A stretch of 64,000 nucleotides of DNA from Phallus indusiatus. Its lineage: Eukaryota > Basidiomycota > Agaricomycetes > Phallales > Phallaceae. Positions 12,684 through 26,945 of the stretch are shown one piece after another. The notes beneath the pieces were generated by a model that ran no database searches, was not told the origin of the DNA, and saw only the letters and a list, made by a program, of their open reading frames with translations. Each line of letters opens with the position of its first letter. Position 1 is the first letter of the stretch. The translations under genes and the position numbers were made by a program. The stretch is from NCBI GenBank assembly GCA_027605045.1, contig JAQFWX010000006.1, positions 248,001 to 312,000 on the forward strand, written 5' to 3'.

Positions 12684-13189
12684 ACTCGCAGCGAGGATTG
12701 GGTAAAACTGCTGCAGCGCTGAAGACTCGGCTATATCGTTCGTCTTATCGGTACATCAGTGTCAGATGGCAAAAGAAATAATAAATGTGCATTCCCATAC
12801 CAGTATAGCATGCTCCCCACCGCCCGCTTCAGAGGATATTCCTTGACCCATTCCTTACAGTCAAACTAGCAAGTGGTATGGGGTATAGGGTAGAGTTGCA
12901 ACTGAGATGGCTCGCAGCGTTCGTTTCTGGCAACGCAATAAATAAGGTTTGGGTTCAAGTTGCCGTTCATCCAATCTCGGTGCGCTGGTATTTCATAAAT
13001 ATGAGATTATATGTATGACCTGTGTAAGATCAATGACAAAACTGCACCGAATGCTCCCTCAAAAAGCATTACAGGAAAGGAAACACGACCTCATAAGGGA
13101 TTTAGGAGCTGGGAAAAAAGGTTTTACTTGGTTTCCGAGCCGCGCAAAAAATGCATTGGGTAAGCAAATAAACCTAGCGACTGGTAAGT

Positions 13190-13360
13190 ACGGTCTGGTT
13201 TATCTCATCTCTGTCTGATGAAGGATGTTCGCTTGCTCACTCCTCCATCCTCCTGGACAATCAATCCAAGTTTCAGATGGTGATTAATTCCGGAAGCGAA
13301 ACCAAAACTAGCACAAAAAGGGGAAGTAGAAAAGGTGGAGCAGTGTACAGCCCAACTTCT
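13190..13360 (+). pseudogene. Decayed C2-domain exon, third NLR relic
   Basis: The segment resembles the first C2 exon of NLR copy 1 (from about 3740) in both DNA and reading. It shares the stretch ggtttatctcat followed by K-D-V-x-L-L-x-P-P (about 13223-13250), then a +1 frame change to a K-F-Q-M-V-I-N-S-G run matching F-E-I-M-I-K-C-G of copy 1. No NACHT or WD40 sequence follows. It points the same way as copy 1 and sits just past the 3' end of copy 2. The match is short and was judged by eye. Confidence 0.35.
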
Positions 13361-13755
13361 ACCGGTACCGATATCTTGATACCAACTCTACCCTGCCTCC
13401 TATTGTTGCGCTCTAGGTTTAGGTAGGACAACAGGAAGAGTCCAGTCCATCCAGTCTTGCGCTGGATTGTGAATAGGTTGAAATGGCAATATATTACTTT
13501 TTGTTGTCCGGCGTCGAGCCAAAGTAGCATTTGACGCAAGTGTTTAGCGGATTCTTTGCAGCGGTCGACATTTATCGTTGACGGGCACTTGAACCAATGT
13601 TCAATAATCACTGGATCCGAATATCATTATTACGGGTGATAATGTCCCATTCCCTGAACGCAATTTCCATAATAATAGAATATATTCTCAGCAATAATAG
13701 TTTGCAGTGCAAATAATGTCTGTCCAAATACAAATTATATAAGTTAAGATCTCGT

Positions 13756-16700
13756 TTAACCCCTATCTGGTTTTGTTTTACATTCTGTCCAACTCGTACC
13801 ATGCACGAAGCTCTGAAAGTTCAGCTTTGTAACACTTCCACATGGTACATGCATCATGCATGGATACCAAAACCCAGTCCTTCTCTTTTCTGGAACCCAG
13901 AACAAAAGCTCGCCTCGTAAACCCAAAACCCAGCCGTTATCCATCTTGGCGAAAGCGGTAAGTGAGGCCTTTCTCCAGGCCGTCAACGCGTAATCCAACA
14001 TATCCGTCTTGTCAAATGTTGGTGTACTGAGTTTTTTCCTTTAGCAAACTTGACTAAACATGAGTGATACGGAAACTCACCAGGGTTTATCACCAGAAGG
14101 GCCGTATAACGCGGACATCATCTCATACAGATTCAGGTCCCAAAGAGAACATCGCGAAGAGCGTTCGATTGAATCTGCGAGACGTCCATTGCTGAGAGCC
14201 AGGGTATTCATGTCCTTTGGTTTGAACGGATACTGTATCGGCTTGATAATCGTCTTTCCAGATTGTATATTCCATAGATCTAAAATACCAATGTTCTCTG
14301 AGGTATTCGCACTAGACACCGTTATGGCAAGGGTTGAATCATTGGAGAACCATAATTTCTTGACCGACTGATTCTGAGATGGTCCCTTTAGCAACGCTTC
14401 AGTGTCCGTGTCGAGCAGTTTCATTTCCCCATTATCCATCCAGCTTAGATAATTCCCATTTGGAGATAGTCTCCAGTCAGGATTATCGCAGGAGAATGAA
14501 ATTGAATTAACCCTTGTGCCCGTTGACACATCCAGTATGTCGACGCTATTCTGTGACATGCATATAACATGCGTCTCGTTTGCAGAAAAAGCAACTGGGC
14601 GAAATGAAGATGGTCCGGAAGTAAACGGTCCTCCCACAATGCTACCTGATTCGCACTTTCGCACTTCCATGTTATTGCCATAAACGACAGCGAAGCGGGT
14701 ACCCGTTGTGGCGACAAGAAGTGTCCTCACCCATTGTGAAACGGCGATAGGACCACCAGTCGATTTGCGGGTGTAACTGTCCCATATCTTAATCGTTCCT
14801 TTCATGTCGGCAGAAATTAGATATTTATCGGAGCATCCGAGCGCGGTGATTGATTGTCCTGATTCGTCTACAACGACTTCACCTTCTTTTCCACTCCAAA
14901 AACAGAGTCCGCGACTACTGACATATGCCACACCTACGTTTTCTTCGTCAGGGAACACTCTCACTGGTCCGGGTAATCCTAGCTCGACTTCATGGACAAC
15001 CGTATTCGTTGTTGTAGTGTCCGATATTTGAAGACAGCCACGACCAAGGGACGTCACATACTGAAGTATAAGATATGTACCGCGTAGCCAAATTGCGCTT
15101 ATGTTCCCGTTTTCCACCCCACGTGAATCATTCACCTCCACGGATTTGTCCCATTGTCGAACATTGATCGTACCATCAGATGTGCCCAATGCGACGGATT
15201 CGGAATCGTGTGAGAAGGCTAAACAGTGTATGATATTGTCCACATAGGATCGGCCAATTAATTCGCCTGTAGATACGCTCCAGATTGAAAATACGTTGTG
15301 GAAAGAAGAAAGGATGTATTGATTATTGGGGGAGAATTGGAAACTTGTAACATATGCGTCATGTTGAATTTCGGCGACGTAAGTATTCGCCCGTACATCC
15401 CTGATTTCTATTGAGGTGTTGGTTTTTTTGAACGCAATGTAGTCATTCGTGAGTGCCAGAGATCCTACAGCATCGCGGGATATAACGTCCTGCACCTGTT
15501 TTTGAGTATTCCAGATGTACACTTCAGTCTGAGAGTTCCGATAGAAGGCAAGCCAATCCCCATTGGGAGAAAATACAGCCTCGCAAATGAGACAACCGTC
15601 GCCGTTGAATTGATCGATAATCCGACGATTCTCCCGATCAAACAGGAGTCTTCCCTTCTCCGTGCTCCAGGTTATAAAACACCCGTCCGCAGAGATGGTA
15701 CAAAGATCGCACTCGGCCCCAACTATATCCTCGTATTTCTCTATACTTGTTTCATTTGTCTTCGTGTCCCACACAAGAATATCACCGTCGCAAAAACAGC
15801 AGTAGGCCAATTCTCCGTCGCAAGAATAGACGATGTCGCTTACAGCCCACTTATGATCAGGATCTTTTCCGATCGTAGGACGAACCTCCCTCACCATTCG
15901 CTCTCCTGTTAGATAATTCCAAACCCAAAATTCACCTTCAGTAGAGCCAGTCGCTATATACCGACCTTCCGGAGAAAAGGTAAGCGACTTCGGACCTCCG
16001 ATCTCGTGTTTCTGGGTGATACCAATTTTGCGCGAAGAGCTGACAGGTTGACCAATGTCAAACCCGAAGAGTCCAGGATACCGGCCGAGGTAATTTTTGG
16101 ATACAAACGAATTGAGAGGAGTAAAGGGAAGAGCGGAGAGATATAGGTGCGGCGTACTCTCTATCATCGCATCTCTAAATTCATATCCGAATTTCCATGC
16201 GTCCATCGCATCTGCAGCTAAATCGCCGTCTGCATCCTAATATACGATTCAATCATGAGATACACCGCATGCGAAGGATCACTCACATTGCACCAATTCA
16301 CTATTTCCCGCATCGCCACGCAACCTTGATCAACTGCTGTTAGCAGGCTGAGCACTTCGAAAAAATACAACAAATTGTCGTCCATCAATCCCCGAATTTC
16401 ACGAATGAGTTCGTCGCTGTGGGAAGACGATCGGAGATGGTAGGCCCAAAAGCGACACGAATACGATAAATGCGATGGAATGGCTTTCTCGACGCGTGAG
16501 CTGAAATCGGGCACCTCCCAGTTACGGAGGTGTGATGTCTCGAGGCGGCAGATGTTGAAGCAAAGGGTTCGATTCATTAACTTGAGACAAGCGAGTGTCA
16601 TGAGATTTTGGTCTGATATGTCAATGTAGTACTCGTTCGTTTTTTTGCAGGTGAAAAAATCGAATAACGATGTATGAAGAGGCCGTACAGGAGTAGACGA

Positions 16701-19007
16701 GTCATGCACACCAGCAAAAAGAGAACTGAAGGGACTGAGTATTGATTTGATATCTTCGACATTGTCGAAAATATTTTGAAGCGCACTGATCGAGAGGGAT
16801 TCTCGCGCGGTTATAATCGCGCTTACGATCATCTTGAAGTCTTCAACGAAATCAGCGTCCTGGGATTCTGATTGGCTTGAAATGATTTGGCGATATAATC
16901 CATATAACGACGAAGACGAGGCCGAGATGCAAGTTTTCCACTTCTTCTCTACGAGCTTTGAACGTGTGACAGTGGGATCAATAAATTTGCAGACCGTTTG
17001 CGCCCACTGAAAAAGACCTTCGGCGCGCTCGGCTAATATCCTACACCAGGCTTCTTCTATCTTGTCCAGGATGGATGATACTGGGGCGAGATAACTTGAG
17101 ACATAGGCCTGGATATCCAAACACGTTTCTTTAGCATCAATATCCTCCATGCGTTTACAAAGAACTTTGGAGTTTTGGCATTGAAGCTCAATGTCCTCTT
17201 CTGGGCGAGTGGTAACAATGAACCGATAATTTTTCGGCAACTCAGTGCATCTGTCGAGGAGTAGATCGAGAATTTCTTTGCGTTCACTTCGGTCTCCGCT
17301 TTCGTCTAACGAGTCCACAACGATGACTACGGATCCAATAGTCGCGACATTTTTGGAAGGCTTGACAATGAGTTCGTTGAACTGCGTTTCGGCGTCCTTT
17401 TTCTTGCGAATCGCCGATGTTTCAATAACATTAACCAATTCCTGCCGCCACAGGGTATCGCTGTCGGCCAAGTCGCGGGATATAGTGCTAAAAAGACAAT
17501 TACGCCTGTCCTTGTAACTTCTATTAAAGCAAAACATGGACCCAAGTCGATTCTGTTTTTGAAAAATTCCGGCGATGGTATGTGCCACTGCGGACTTCCC
17601 CGACCCCGCTTGTCCACTCAAGACAAGAATTTGTGGCGAGGCGTCGTTATTGATCCATTCTAATATTTCATTGATCAGCGTTTGACGCGTCCCTGGTAGA
17701 CACTGTTTTCCAGGAGTGAACCCGGCGTCTGGATCATAAGGCATTTCTCCGAGCAGAGTTAAATCATCTTTTGGCAATGAGAAACATGCTTAATTGATAT
17801 TGAGGAGGAATGGTCCTACTTAGTTCGTTGATTTTGTCAGACACACGAAGTGTTACGACACTAGTTTCAAGAATGACGGATTCCGTCATAACTTTTTTGA
17901 GGTGATCGAATTTGTCGTTGAAAGCTCGGATCTTGGCATCCAGGCTAACTCCTTTTATAATGTTTTTGACTAGGATTAAAATTAGACTTCTCTGAGTCGT
18001 CATTAAAAAGAAAAACATCGACAACCTGTACCCTCCATACTGTATGTACGTATAAAATACGCGCATTCAATGGTTTGTTGGACCAACACAGAAAGCGTCT
18101 TAGACTGGGTTACAGTAAGCTCGCGTATCCGTTTCGCGTCCGTGACGTAGTCGTAAATTTCTTTCAGTGTCCTACATAACCGTCTGGCTTTGATGTCGCG
18201 GTGGACTTGCGTTATAATAACCTGAAAATCATAATCGTATCTGGTTGTTGAATTCACAGAAAAGATTAATTTATACTTTTGGAATGACAGATAAAATATT
18301 CCACGCTATTTTTGCATATGGGCTTATCTGAAAGGACTTTGAGACAGGCAACGAGAGAGTACGATTTTGACGGAGTTACCTCGGAAAAATCGTCCATTAC
18401 TTTCATAAAGACCTGAAACCGGCTGAGAAAGGATGTCCACATCTCCTCATGGGCCTCGTAGAGTTCCGCTGCAGAGCTGACTAACTCGATGGCCTCCGTG
18501 GGTGCCTCTAATCTTGGGATGTTTTGAGAAGCTCCTAATGCCTCGTCCACCACTTCCGAAACGGCGTTGGATAATATTTCAATCTTGCAGGTTAGATGAC
18601 AATCTCCAGCAATTTTCAAGGTGTAAAATCCTGTAATTGTATTAAACTATGCAGCGACAATGTGTATAACCCCTGACTAACCCATATTGGTTTTGTTATC
18701 CAGATCCAGACGTACTGTGGATGAACCGATTAGTTTGTTACAAAAAACGCTATGAACCCAGAAAGCAGTCAAAGTCAAAGCGTTACTGTGTGTTACGACA
18801 CCAGCACTAAGTTGTAAAGTGAGATGTCATAAAAGAAAATTGCGATCTCAGCTCACAAAACGAAAGGCTCCTTCCAGGCTACACTGTTTTTATTATGATC
18901 GCTTTTCTTGGCTCCACTTTTTGCGGTCATTCTACCATATTGTATTATGATGCGGAATTTAGGTTTTTTTCTTTGCGAGAGCGGAATATTAACCAAGCAC
19001 AGATCTT
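13756..19007 (-). CDS. C2-NACHT-WD40 NLR-like (STAND) receptor, copy 2
   Basis: Paralogue of the receptor at 3.7-9.1 kb, same architecture and intron positions, no internal disruption seen. Reading down the minus strand: C2-like domain (about 19007-18690; D-L-C-L-V-N, F-R-I-I-I-Q-Y-G, V-A-W-K-E-P-F-V), helical linker (about 18640-17800; Y-A-K-I-A-W-N-I-L-S-V-I-P-K and Q-Q-T-I-E-C-A-Y-F-I), NACHT with Walker A GQAGSGKS (17615-17592) and Walker B VVIVVDSLDE (17330-17301), then about 700 residues of WD40-like repeats. A phase-2 intron (donor in K-P-TG|GTGAGT near 14070) leads to a conserved last exon ending at 13756. The NACHT-WD40 junction uses an intron with donor GTGAGT after W-C-N (about 16290) and acceptor about 16240. 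The true start is upstream of 19007, perhaps within 19100-19300; I could not fix a phase-compatible first exon. Confidence 0.85.
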
Positions 19008-19299
19008 CTGAGAAATGAGATAAATCAGCCCAGGCGACATTGAACCCAATTACCAGATATTTTAATATCTTGACTAAACGAAGAAGAAACAGTCAGATTT
19101 ATCATGTATAACCGGAAAGTAACTTACGAGGTAGACATAATTGAATGGAGCCTCAAAGGTGAAAGACGTTGACAGAGAGCTGTGGTCAAAAATTAACAGT
19201 TGTCGCCGATCCTGCAGGCCTGACGTCAGAAGGGAGGCGGTGCTTCTCGGGTGGGCGGGCCCCTCTACGCTGTGTGCGATGCAAAAAAGAACGGTCATA

Positions 19300-22200
19300 A
19301 TCGATGGGGGAGGTCACATGGTTGTACTACGCCTCCCGGCTGCCCCTTTCGTTTTTTTGACTGAACATGAATACAAAGGTTAGTTTGGGAAAATATGCGT
19401 TCGCCGTTAGATAAAGTAAAAAAAACGGAGAATAAGAGGCGGATTTGAATTTTCAGCACATGACGGTTGTGGCCCAACTGCCCGCCGCCGCGGGGCCCGA
19501 GGAAGACTTTGCAAGGATTGACAAGGACCTTTAGATTCTAAACAGAAATCGATTAGTGAAGCACAAAAATTTTATCTTTCATCAGCTTCCGTTATAGCCT
19601 GTTGTAAGTTTTCTCTTTCTAGACTCACCTTTAATCTACATACTTATTATTCATGCATTCAAGTTGAACAAACTTTAGGCGCTGTGAATCTGTGAACCCC
19701 AAAGCCGGGCATTCTGATGTTAAAGTAACCCTGCAGCAGGTTTCTCCTTAATGAATACATAAACTGTCCACGAGCTTAAGACGACGCCGGAAAAAAGTCT
19801 CACGCCCAAACGATAGTGCGCCCAAAGTTGCATGGCTAGGAGCAACCACTGAGAGTTTTTCACCATATGCCTAAAGGATTGTCCATTTTTATCTCGATGG
19901 AGCTGCTATCGAATTTAAAAGAAACCGACCGACAGGAGGACCAAAAAGTGCTTTACGGTTATAAGAAATATAGCGCCTAAGCTTGTCCGACGAATACCAT
20001 ACACACCTCTCTGTACATGGCAGACGGTCGCGGGGAACCCAGGTGATTGAAATAAAAATCCCACCGGCACTCCACACGTATCCTTATATGTACAAATTAA
20101 GCCAAGCTTCAAATATCCGACGATCAGTTAATTCAGAGCTATTTGGATTCCTCAAAAACATATAAATTGATAGCACAGAATCGAAAATTACTCAGGCTTT
20201 GACTCTTTAATCTCCCTCACTTTCGATCTATAAAACCAGCATGTTGTTTAACACTCGTGCTGTAATCGTCCTTTAAATCTTTGTTGATGACACTCGCCGT
20301 GCCCCGGAAAAAATGCCCTCCATTTGCCACAGGCCTTCGTTTCGACAAGGAAGTCGACTGTAGGTCTGATCCACGTTGCTGTACTACCCCCTTTGTCAGA
20401 ACGTAAGTACGTGTTTGCTTCCTTTTGTTGCCAGTACTGCAAGCTCAATCCTAATATAAATGATAATTAGGCGGAATAAGTGCTGACTCTGTATAGAACC
20501 CGATGGCTAAATATTCGCATAGTGCAAGTGTCTGTCTGTAAAGGCGTCAAGACTCCAATGTTATGATCTTTTCTGTGTGTTGGACTTTTCGACGTTTTCT
20601 GGGAGTTATGTGATATTACGTACCTGTGTCTTCGAACTTGTTTAAAATCTGTCCTAGATATAAATTTCAAAACTCAACCCCACTAAGCATTGATTCTTGA
20701 ACTTGTATTGAACAATTCACTGGCGCCTTCAACCAACCTCAGCTGCTGGCAAGACGCAAGAAATGGGGATATTATGTAATGGCGCCAAGACTAGCTGTTG
20801 AACTTGACTGCGAACTTTTACACTGCTTGTTATTCGAAGGGTCGTTGCAAAATCTCTTTTTGGTGTGTTTGTTATTGATCTTCAAAAGTTGTTTTGGCTC
20901 ATAGCTGATACTCGCAGCTGCACCAGATTACTGGGTAGTGTAGACTTGGAGTCATGAGACAATGAACTCGGATGTTTATAGGTTCCACATCAAGTCATGA
21001 CATTGTTACAAAAGAAAAAAATTCAGAACAGCCTCGCACACCGTTAGCAGGATATCGCGAAAAGATATGCAAGTTTGATGCCGTACAATCTACAATTTGA
21101 ATTCAACGTTCAGCTTGACACTAATGCGCTTCTTGCGGCCCCATTAAATTACCCGATGGCCATGGTACTCATTCTGAAGTGGAAGACATCTTGTTAAGAT
21201 GGGATATCTGTCGCTCGTCAATTTTCAAAAGCACTGAACCAATGACGCTGCTCAAATGAAATCAAATTGCCGTGGAAAGTCGCTCTGCTGCTTTTTTTCG
21301 CGGCTGTTGCTCAAGAATGCTCAAGGAAGTCCTTGTTTCCTAAGGTATTTTTTAACTTTTCTCAAGCACCCGTCTGTATTTTACACATCGTTCGATCCTA
21401 AGGAAAGCTCTCACGCCACGGCTGAATACACTCAAACCTATCACAATCGTTTTGTTCGTTCACATTAACCCACTACGGAAGTGCGCGTCCACCGTCTCAA
21501 GTATATTATCTGCGGATTCATATTTGATATATTAAGGCAGTTTAGGCAAGCGCTTCTCAAAATGAAGCCGTTATTCCTTGGAGCATTCACCGCTTTACAG
21601 CATCCAAGGTTTTTTTCCACTCGGGTGTTGAAGGGTTCACGTTTCTTTTCAAATGCCTAAACAGCATATGGCATCTATTTTCCGTGAGCTGCTGGAGATT
21701 ATGGCTTTGAGGGCTCAGGTCGTGAATTAAATGAATGAAAGCATGTCGCAGATATCGGGAGTCCCCCCTGTCAGTCTGTGTCTTATTCTTGCGATTGGGC
21801 TTGTACCTCATAGCTTCACCCTACATGAAACATTTCCTTGGCCTATTATCTCTCGCCACGCTCACGTTGTTCTAGTGAAATTAGCGGGAGTCCACTGCGA
21901 TCCGACGGTACTGAAGGATCCAACGTCGCTTGCCAGCAATTGTCTTCGTCCCTCTAGCCGCCATTTTATTTTGGGAGCTTCTGGTGAAGAATCTCTCTCT
22001 CGTAACCAGTATTTTCTGATGGCCCTTCATTAATGCCATTGTCGGAGGATAGTAAGTGCCACGCTCGACACTGCTGTCAATCCCCTGACAACATTCTGTA
22101 TCGAGTTAATGGTGCCAATGCACCCCCTTCTACTCATGTATGCGCTATGATTTGAAGATGCGTGACTTAATGTGCACTTTTTTAGTCTTTTGTTTGACCA

Positions 22201-24660
22201 AACCTGTCAGTGAGATCAGCAAATCTCTACTCCACAAGCACCTTAAACATATATAAGGAACTTTTGTCATCTATGTTCAAGATCACAACGAGCTAGGGTA
22301 AATTTAGAAACCAATGCGAAAGCTGTCCCGAATACTGGTTCTGGGGATCTGCTCCATATATTAAAAAGGTTCTTTTCTCGTTATGTAATTCAATTGGCGA
22401 GCTCAATCTGTTTTCTTTACAGGCGACTTGCGCGATCAATGCGATGTTCAACGGAAATCCAGCCGAGTTCTTTTAACAGGACCCAACATTCGGCACACCC
22501 ATATGTATTCACAGTTTTTGGAGGCTAAAACAGGGATCACACTCGATTGTGAATGACCCGATATCAGTCGCCGAAGTTCGTCATTTTGTAAAGCGACTGA
22601 GTAACACGTGAACTCAACACAGATGCACAAAAGGTAAGAGCGCATCGGAAAAGAACGAAACTTGTTCTACAGGTATCAAGTACTAACGAGTCTTCTAGTG
22701 TTTCACCTAACTCTAACTTAATACAATTTTTGAAAATCTTTTGGTGGGAAATTTGCATGCTTGCAGGGTAAGCCACATTCTAAATCTAATCCAGAAATTT
22801 GAAAATATGTGGATTAAACCCTTTCTTCCCTTAGGTAAAGGAAAGAGTCCTGAATTTGAGGGAGGTAGCTTTTCCCCGCTTTTCCTCGTCAATTTGAGAT
22901 AGGGCCCGTTTTACACGTTGAAATGGCGAGCGTAAAGGTATTAGTCTCTGAAAGCTTCTGACATGCCAGACTGTATAGTGACATCAACTAGGTCGTTTTC
23001 GAAGTGGTATTACCCATGCATATGTCATTGGCTTTGAGTGTAGGTCTTAAATGGCGATGGTCTGTTTAATCTTTATAGTATGCAATTTGGCACCAGCGAC
23101 TAAATATGGTATTATATAGATCCCTTATCTCTGAACTGCGGTCCACCTATTACTAAATGGAGTATCAACATTCGGAGTTGGTAAGAGTCCACAGACTATA
23201 AGACATGTGAAAGATCGTTGAATAATTGATTATGTGCGCCATGGTCCCTTTAGCAATGATATCTATCGGGCCTTGAAATATTTGAATCGTCACATCATTA
23301 TCATCACCATCCGAATCAAGAATCATGTTTCAATGTTGCTTTTCAGCCTCTAACTGCCGATTATAAAGTCCGAGAAATTGGTTGAATTGTGGCCAAGCTG
23401 ATATAGTAGTTATTACGTGTATGAGAATTTCGAGACTGATGTTGATTGGTTCGTCGCTGATGATGATGTTCATCACGTCCTTCGGGGATCAAGGTCAGAT
23501 TATAAACCGTCTCGTAAGTATGAGCTAACGCTTGTTTTGAACTGCATTGTTAACTGCCTGGGCCTCGAACTTTGCTGCTAGTGCATCGCGTTACGGGTCA
23601 CCAGGAACTAGGTACATGTCACGGCGTCCACTTCGGTGACCACTAACCATTTTACCAAGTGCGATGCCAATTATAATAGTGATTGCGTCCGGAGTTTGAT
23701 ATCACCAGCGCAAAATTTTCCTCCGTATTTGAAATATCCCCATTCAAGATTTAGGCGCATTCATCGACCGCGTAATTGTAATGAAAGTGCGGGGATTCAA
23801 CACGATCGATTTAATGTCATCGGGCGCGCGGTTAGCCTCAAGCGGGCGGCTTTGTAAACTGAATCCTGGTGTAGATGCAGCAAGTTTTCCGAAGGCGCAT
23901 CGATACTTTTGAGTTCAAATTATATATCTTTCCCGAACTGTGTAGCCACGGGATATACCCTCGATGAACAATTCAAGATATCAGACGTCTTAGAAGCAAC
24001 AATATCCGGACCTCATTGTGACACAGCATTGATAAAAATAGAAAACCAAAAGATCAGGTCGGGTCAATTTCATCACATACCTGAATACAATGTTTCAGCT
24101 ATTAGTCTCTGCTTGAAGGCATTGGCAGCACTGCTTGACGCGGTCAACTTCACCCTAGGATATAGAGGCCTCCGGGAGTATAGTAAAGCTTTAGTAGGGA
24201 CTACGAAGGACTACGGGAGCCCTGAGCTAGTAATTATTATCCACTGATTCACATGCTTTCACGTGCTTCTGGCCTTCTTTCACTTCTCCTTGGTTCCCGG
24301 TGCTCTGCTTCGTCCTGAGTGCATGATTAATATAACAAATGAGATCACACCGTTGTAATCTCGCTTCAAAATACTCAGATCCGAAGATTAAGAAGGAAAT
24401 TGGGGTAAGTATTATACACATATTCACTTCTCTGGCATCATGCCATGCTTCTCAGGCCAATTGGTATTATATAGAGCCCACGGTCACACTGGGGTCCCTG
24501 AACAAACTCGACTTCAACTTTCTTCTCGCACACACACACACACTTTCTTTTTCGTCCACGTACCCTTCAACAATCTCGGGGCATTTTTGAAGCACTGCGC
24601 ATCTCCGGACATTGCATTATTCTTTCACGCCCCTTGTCTACATACGTCTAAGCAACCCAA
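19300..24660. other. Gene-poor stretch with weak ORFs
   Basis: More than 5 kb without a gene I can support. A 112-codon frame on + at 23909-24247 is the best candidate; it has no recognised domain and no convincing splice partners. A CA microsatellite lies at about 24528-24542, upstream of the P450 gene, and a TATA-like TATTATATAG is at 24465-24474. Confidence 0.35.
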
Positions 24661-24789
24661 CCCTGAAGACCGATCAAGATGATTTCCCCCTCGGTCTCGG
24701 CATCATCCCCGGATTCGATGAGCTCATGGCTTCGCATCTCGTATAAATTCAGTCAGACATTATCCTTTCTTTTACAGTCAAACAGTACA

Positions 24790-26945
24790 ATGCCTCCAGC
24801 ACCTTTAGTTTCCTCATTTCTATCTTTCACACCCCTTCTCCTACCCTTCACCCTTGCCCTAGCCCTCACCCTCGTTGTTTTCCAGCGATGGAGAAAGAGA
24901 GGCACTCTTCCTTCCCTTCCACCTGGTCCTAAGCCTCTTCCCATCATAGGCAACTTGCTCGATATACCTACTAATCGTGAATACGAAACATACACCAAAT
25001 GGGGAACCGAGTACGGAGACGTAACATACCTCTCTGCACTGGGCAACGACCTTGTCATCCTCAATAGCGTCCAAGCTGCTAATGACTTGCTTGACAAACG
25101 CGCTCTCATATATTCTGATAGGCCTTACATACCAATGGTCCACGAAGATAGCCTGTGAGTAATCCTCAACCCGTTTGATCAGTGGGAAACCCGTAAAAGG
25201 ATTAGACCGTTCTAATCTTCTTTTTCCGATTTAGAATGGGATTTAACTGGACACTTATCTTCATGAACTATTCACCCGCCTGGCGCCGTCAAAGACGGCT
25301 ATTCGCCAAATACATTCCCAATTCGGCTTCTGTGTCATCCTTTCGCTCTCGTCAATCATCTTCCGCACATAACTTCCTGCGTCTTATCCTCAAGTCGTCA
25401 ACCCCCACGGCTGCTTCTTCAGACCCTCTCTCATATCGCGCTCATATGCGAACTGTTTTCTCTAACATTCTTGTGGGAGTCGCTTACGGCCTTGACGTTG
25501 TTTCAGGCGAAGACCCACACATCAACCTATGTGAACGTAGCGTTCAGCTAGTAAATTATGGTCTCACTCCTGGTAGTTACCTAGTCAACCTTTTCCCTCT
25601 TCGTAAGTGTACACCTTTCTCACAAGGAAAAGAATATTGCTAACCTGTCGAAAGTGAAACACATTCCCGCATGGGTTCCGTTCAACCGTGCAAAGGCCCT
25701 CGGTAAAGTGGTCCGCCAAACACATGCTCAATTAGTGGATCACCCCATGAATGAGGTTAAGTCTAGACTGGTACGTACGACATAATTCTACCTTTTTAGG
25801 TGGTATCCTGATCCAAAAAAAAATTGATGCAGGCGGCCGGAACAGCCGTACCGTCCTTCGTTACGAATGCACTGCTCGACCGAGCTGATGCGTTGGCTCA
25901 TGGAAAAGGCCACAAAGAAGACACCTTCTCCGAGGACGACATCAAACATATCGCCGCATCTATGTACGGTGGTACGTAATTTCAGTCTCAGTTTAATAGC
26001 CAACTTAATCTTACCTTTTCGTTCAGCTGGCTTTGACACAACCTTCGCCCCCCTCCTCTACGCAATTCTTAACATGCTTCTCAACCCTTCTATCCAACAA
26101 AAAGCACGCCTAGAACTAGATGCCGTCCTTGGCTCACCTGACTCGAGCTCGTTTAGACTCCCATCTTGGGAAGATAGACCCAATTTACCGTATATCAATG
26201 CTTTACTCCAAGAAAGCTTGAGGTCAGTTTTTTTTAGAGAAAAATTACACCCCCAGAAGACTAAATAAACCTTGAAGGTGGATTCCTCCAACACCCGGAG
26301 GCTTACCTCATACCCTATCTCGTGAATTCAATCCCTCAGCTCACCTCGCCGACTCGAAACCCTCAACTGAACCAGCTCCAACGAAAGAATATGACACGTA
26401 TCGTAAATGGCGCATCCCGCGCGGGAGCACTATCATAGCTAATGTCTATGGTATGCTGCATGACCCGAAAGTATACCATGATCCGTATTCGTTTAAACCT
26501 GAACGATTCTTGAGGGAGGAGTATACCGATTCTGAGGGTAATGTGCATGTGTTGAGAGAACCCGAACCTCATCCTGCCTTACAAGGAGTATTCGGGTTTG
26601 GGAGGAGGTAAGAGTTTTTTTTTTGTAGAGTTCGGCGACGATATGCTAAAAACTTTTTATTAGGATTTGTCCTGGTCAATACCTTGCAGACTCGATTCTG
26701 TGGATTGAACTTGTCAGCCTCATTGCATGCTTCGAGCTCGTACCCGCCCGGGATGAACAAGGCAACCCTATCGATGTCACATGGGCTAAAACACCTGTAC
26801 CCGCCTTTGTCCTGTAAGCTTTCCTTCAAACTATACGTCGACAGAATCATACTCACCTATATTTAGACATCCACCCGCCTTCCCATGTCTCTTCAAACCG
26901 CGATCTGATATCGTCATCCAGAGGATTACGGAGACAGAGCCTTAA
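24790..26945 (+). CDS. Cytochrome P450 monooxygenase (microsomal)
   Basis: Haem-thiolate monooxygenase, about 500 residues in eight exons. From the chosen ATG at 24790 the protein begins with a hydrophobic membrane anchor followed by W-R-K-R and the proline hinge L-P-P-G-P-K-P-L-P, so it should sit in the ER membrane and be fed by a P450 reductase. An in-frame ATG at 24679 would add 37 residues ahead of the anchor and is less likely. Later motifs are all present: I-helix A-G-F-D-T-T (after the intron near 26025), K-helix E-S-L-R, F-K-P-E-R-F, and the haem loop F-G-F-G-R-R-I-C-P-G with the Cys codon at 26668-26670, split across an intron just before I-C-P-G. Its closest general type is the fungal OrdA-like group; family number and substrate cannot be told. 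The stop is at 26943-26945. Confidence 0.93.

Noticed and set aside
12949..13218. 89-codon frame ahead of the C2 relic
   Set aside because: Reads into a stop beside the relic and has no similarity to the NLR 5' exons that I can see.
23909..24247. 112-codon open frame
   Set aside because: No recognisable family, no splice partners, and it lies in a gene-poor region.
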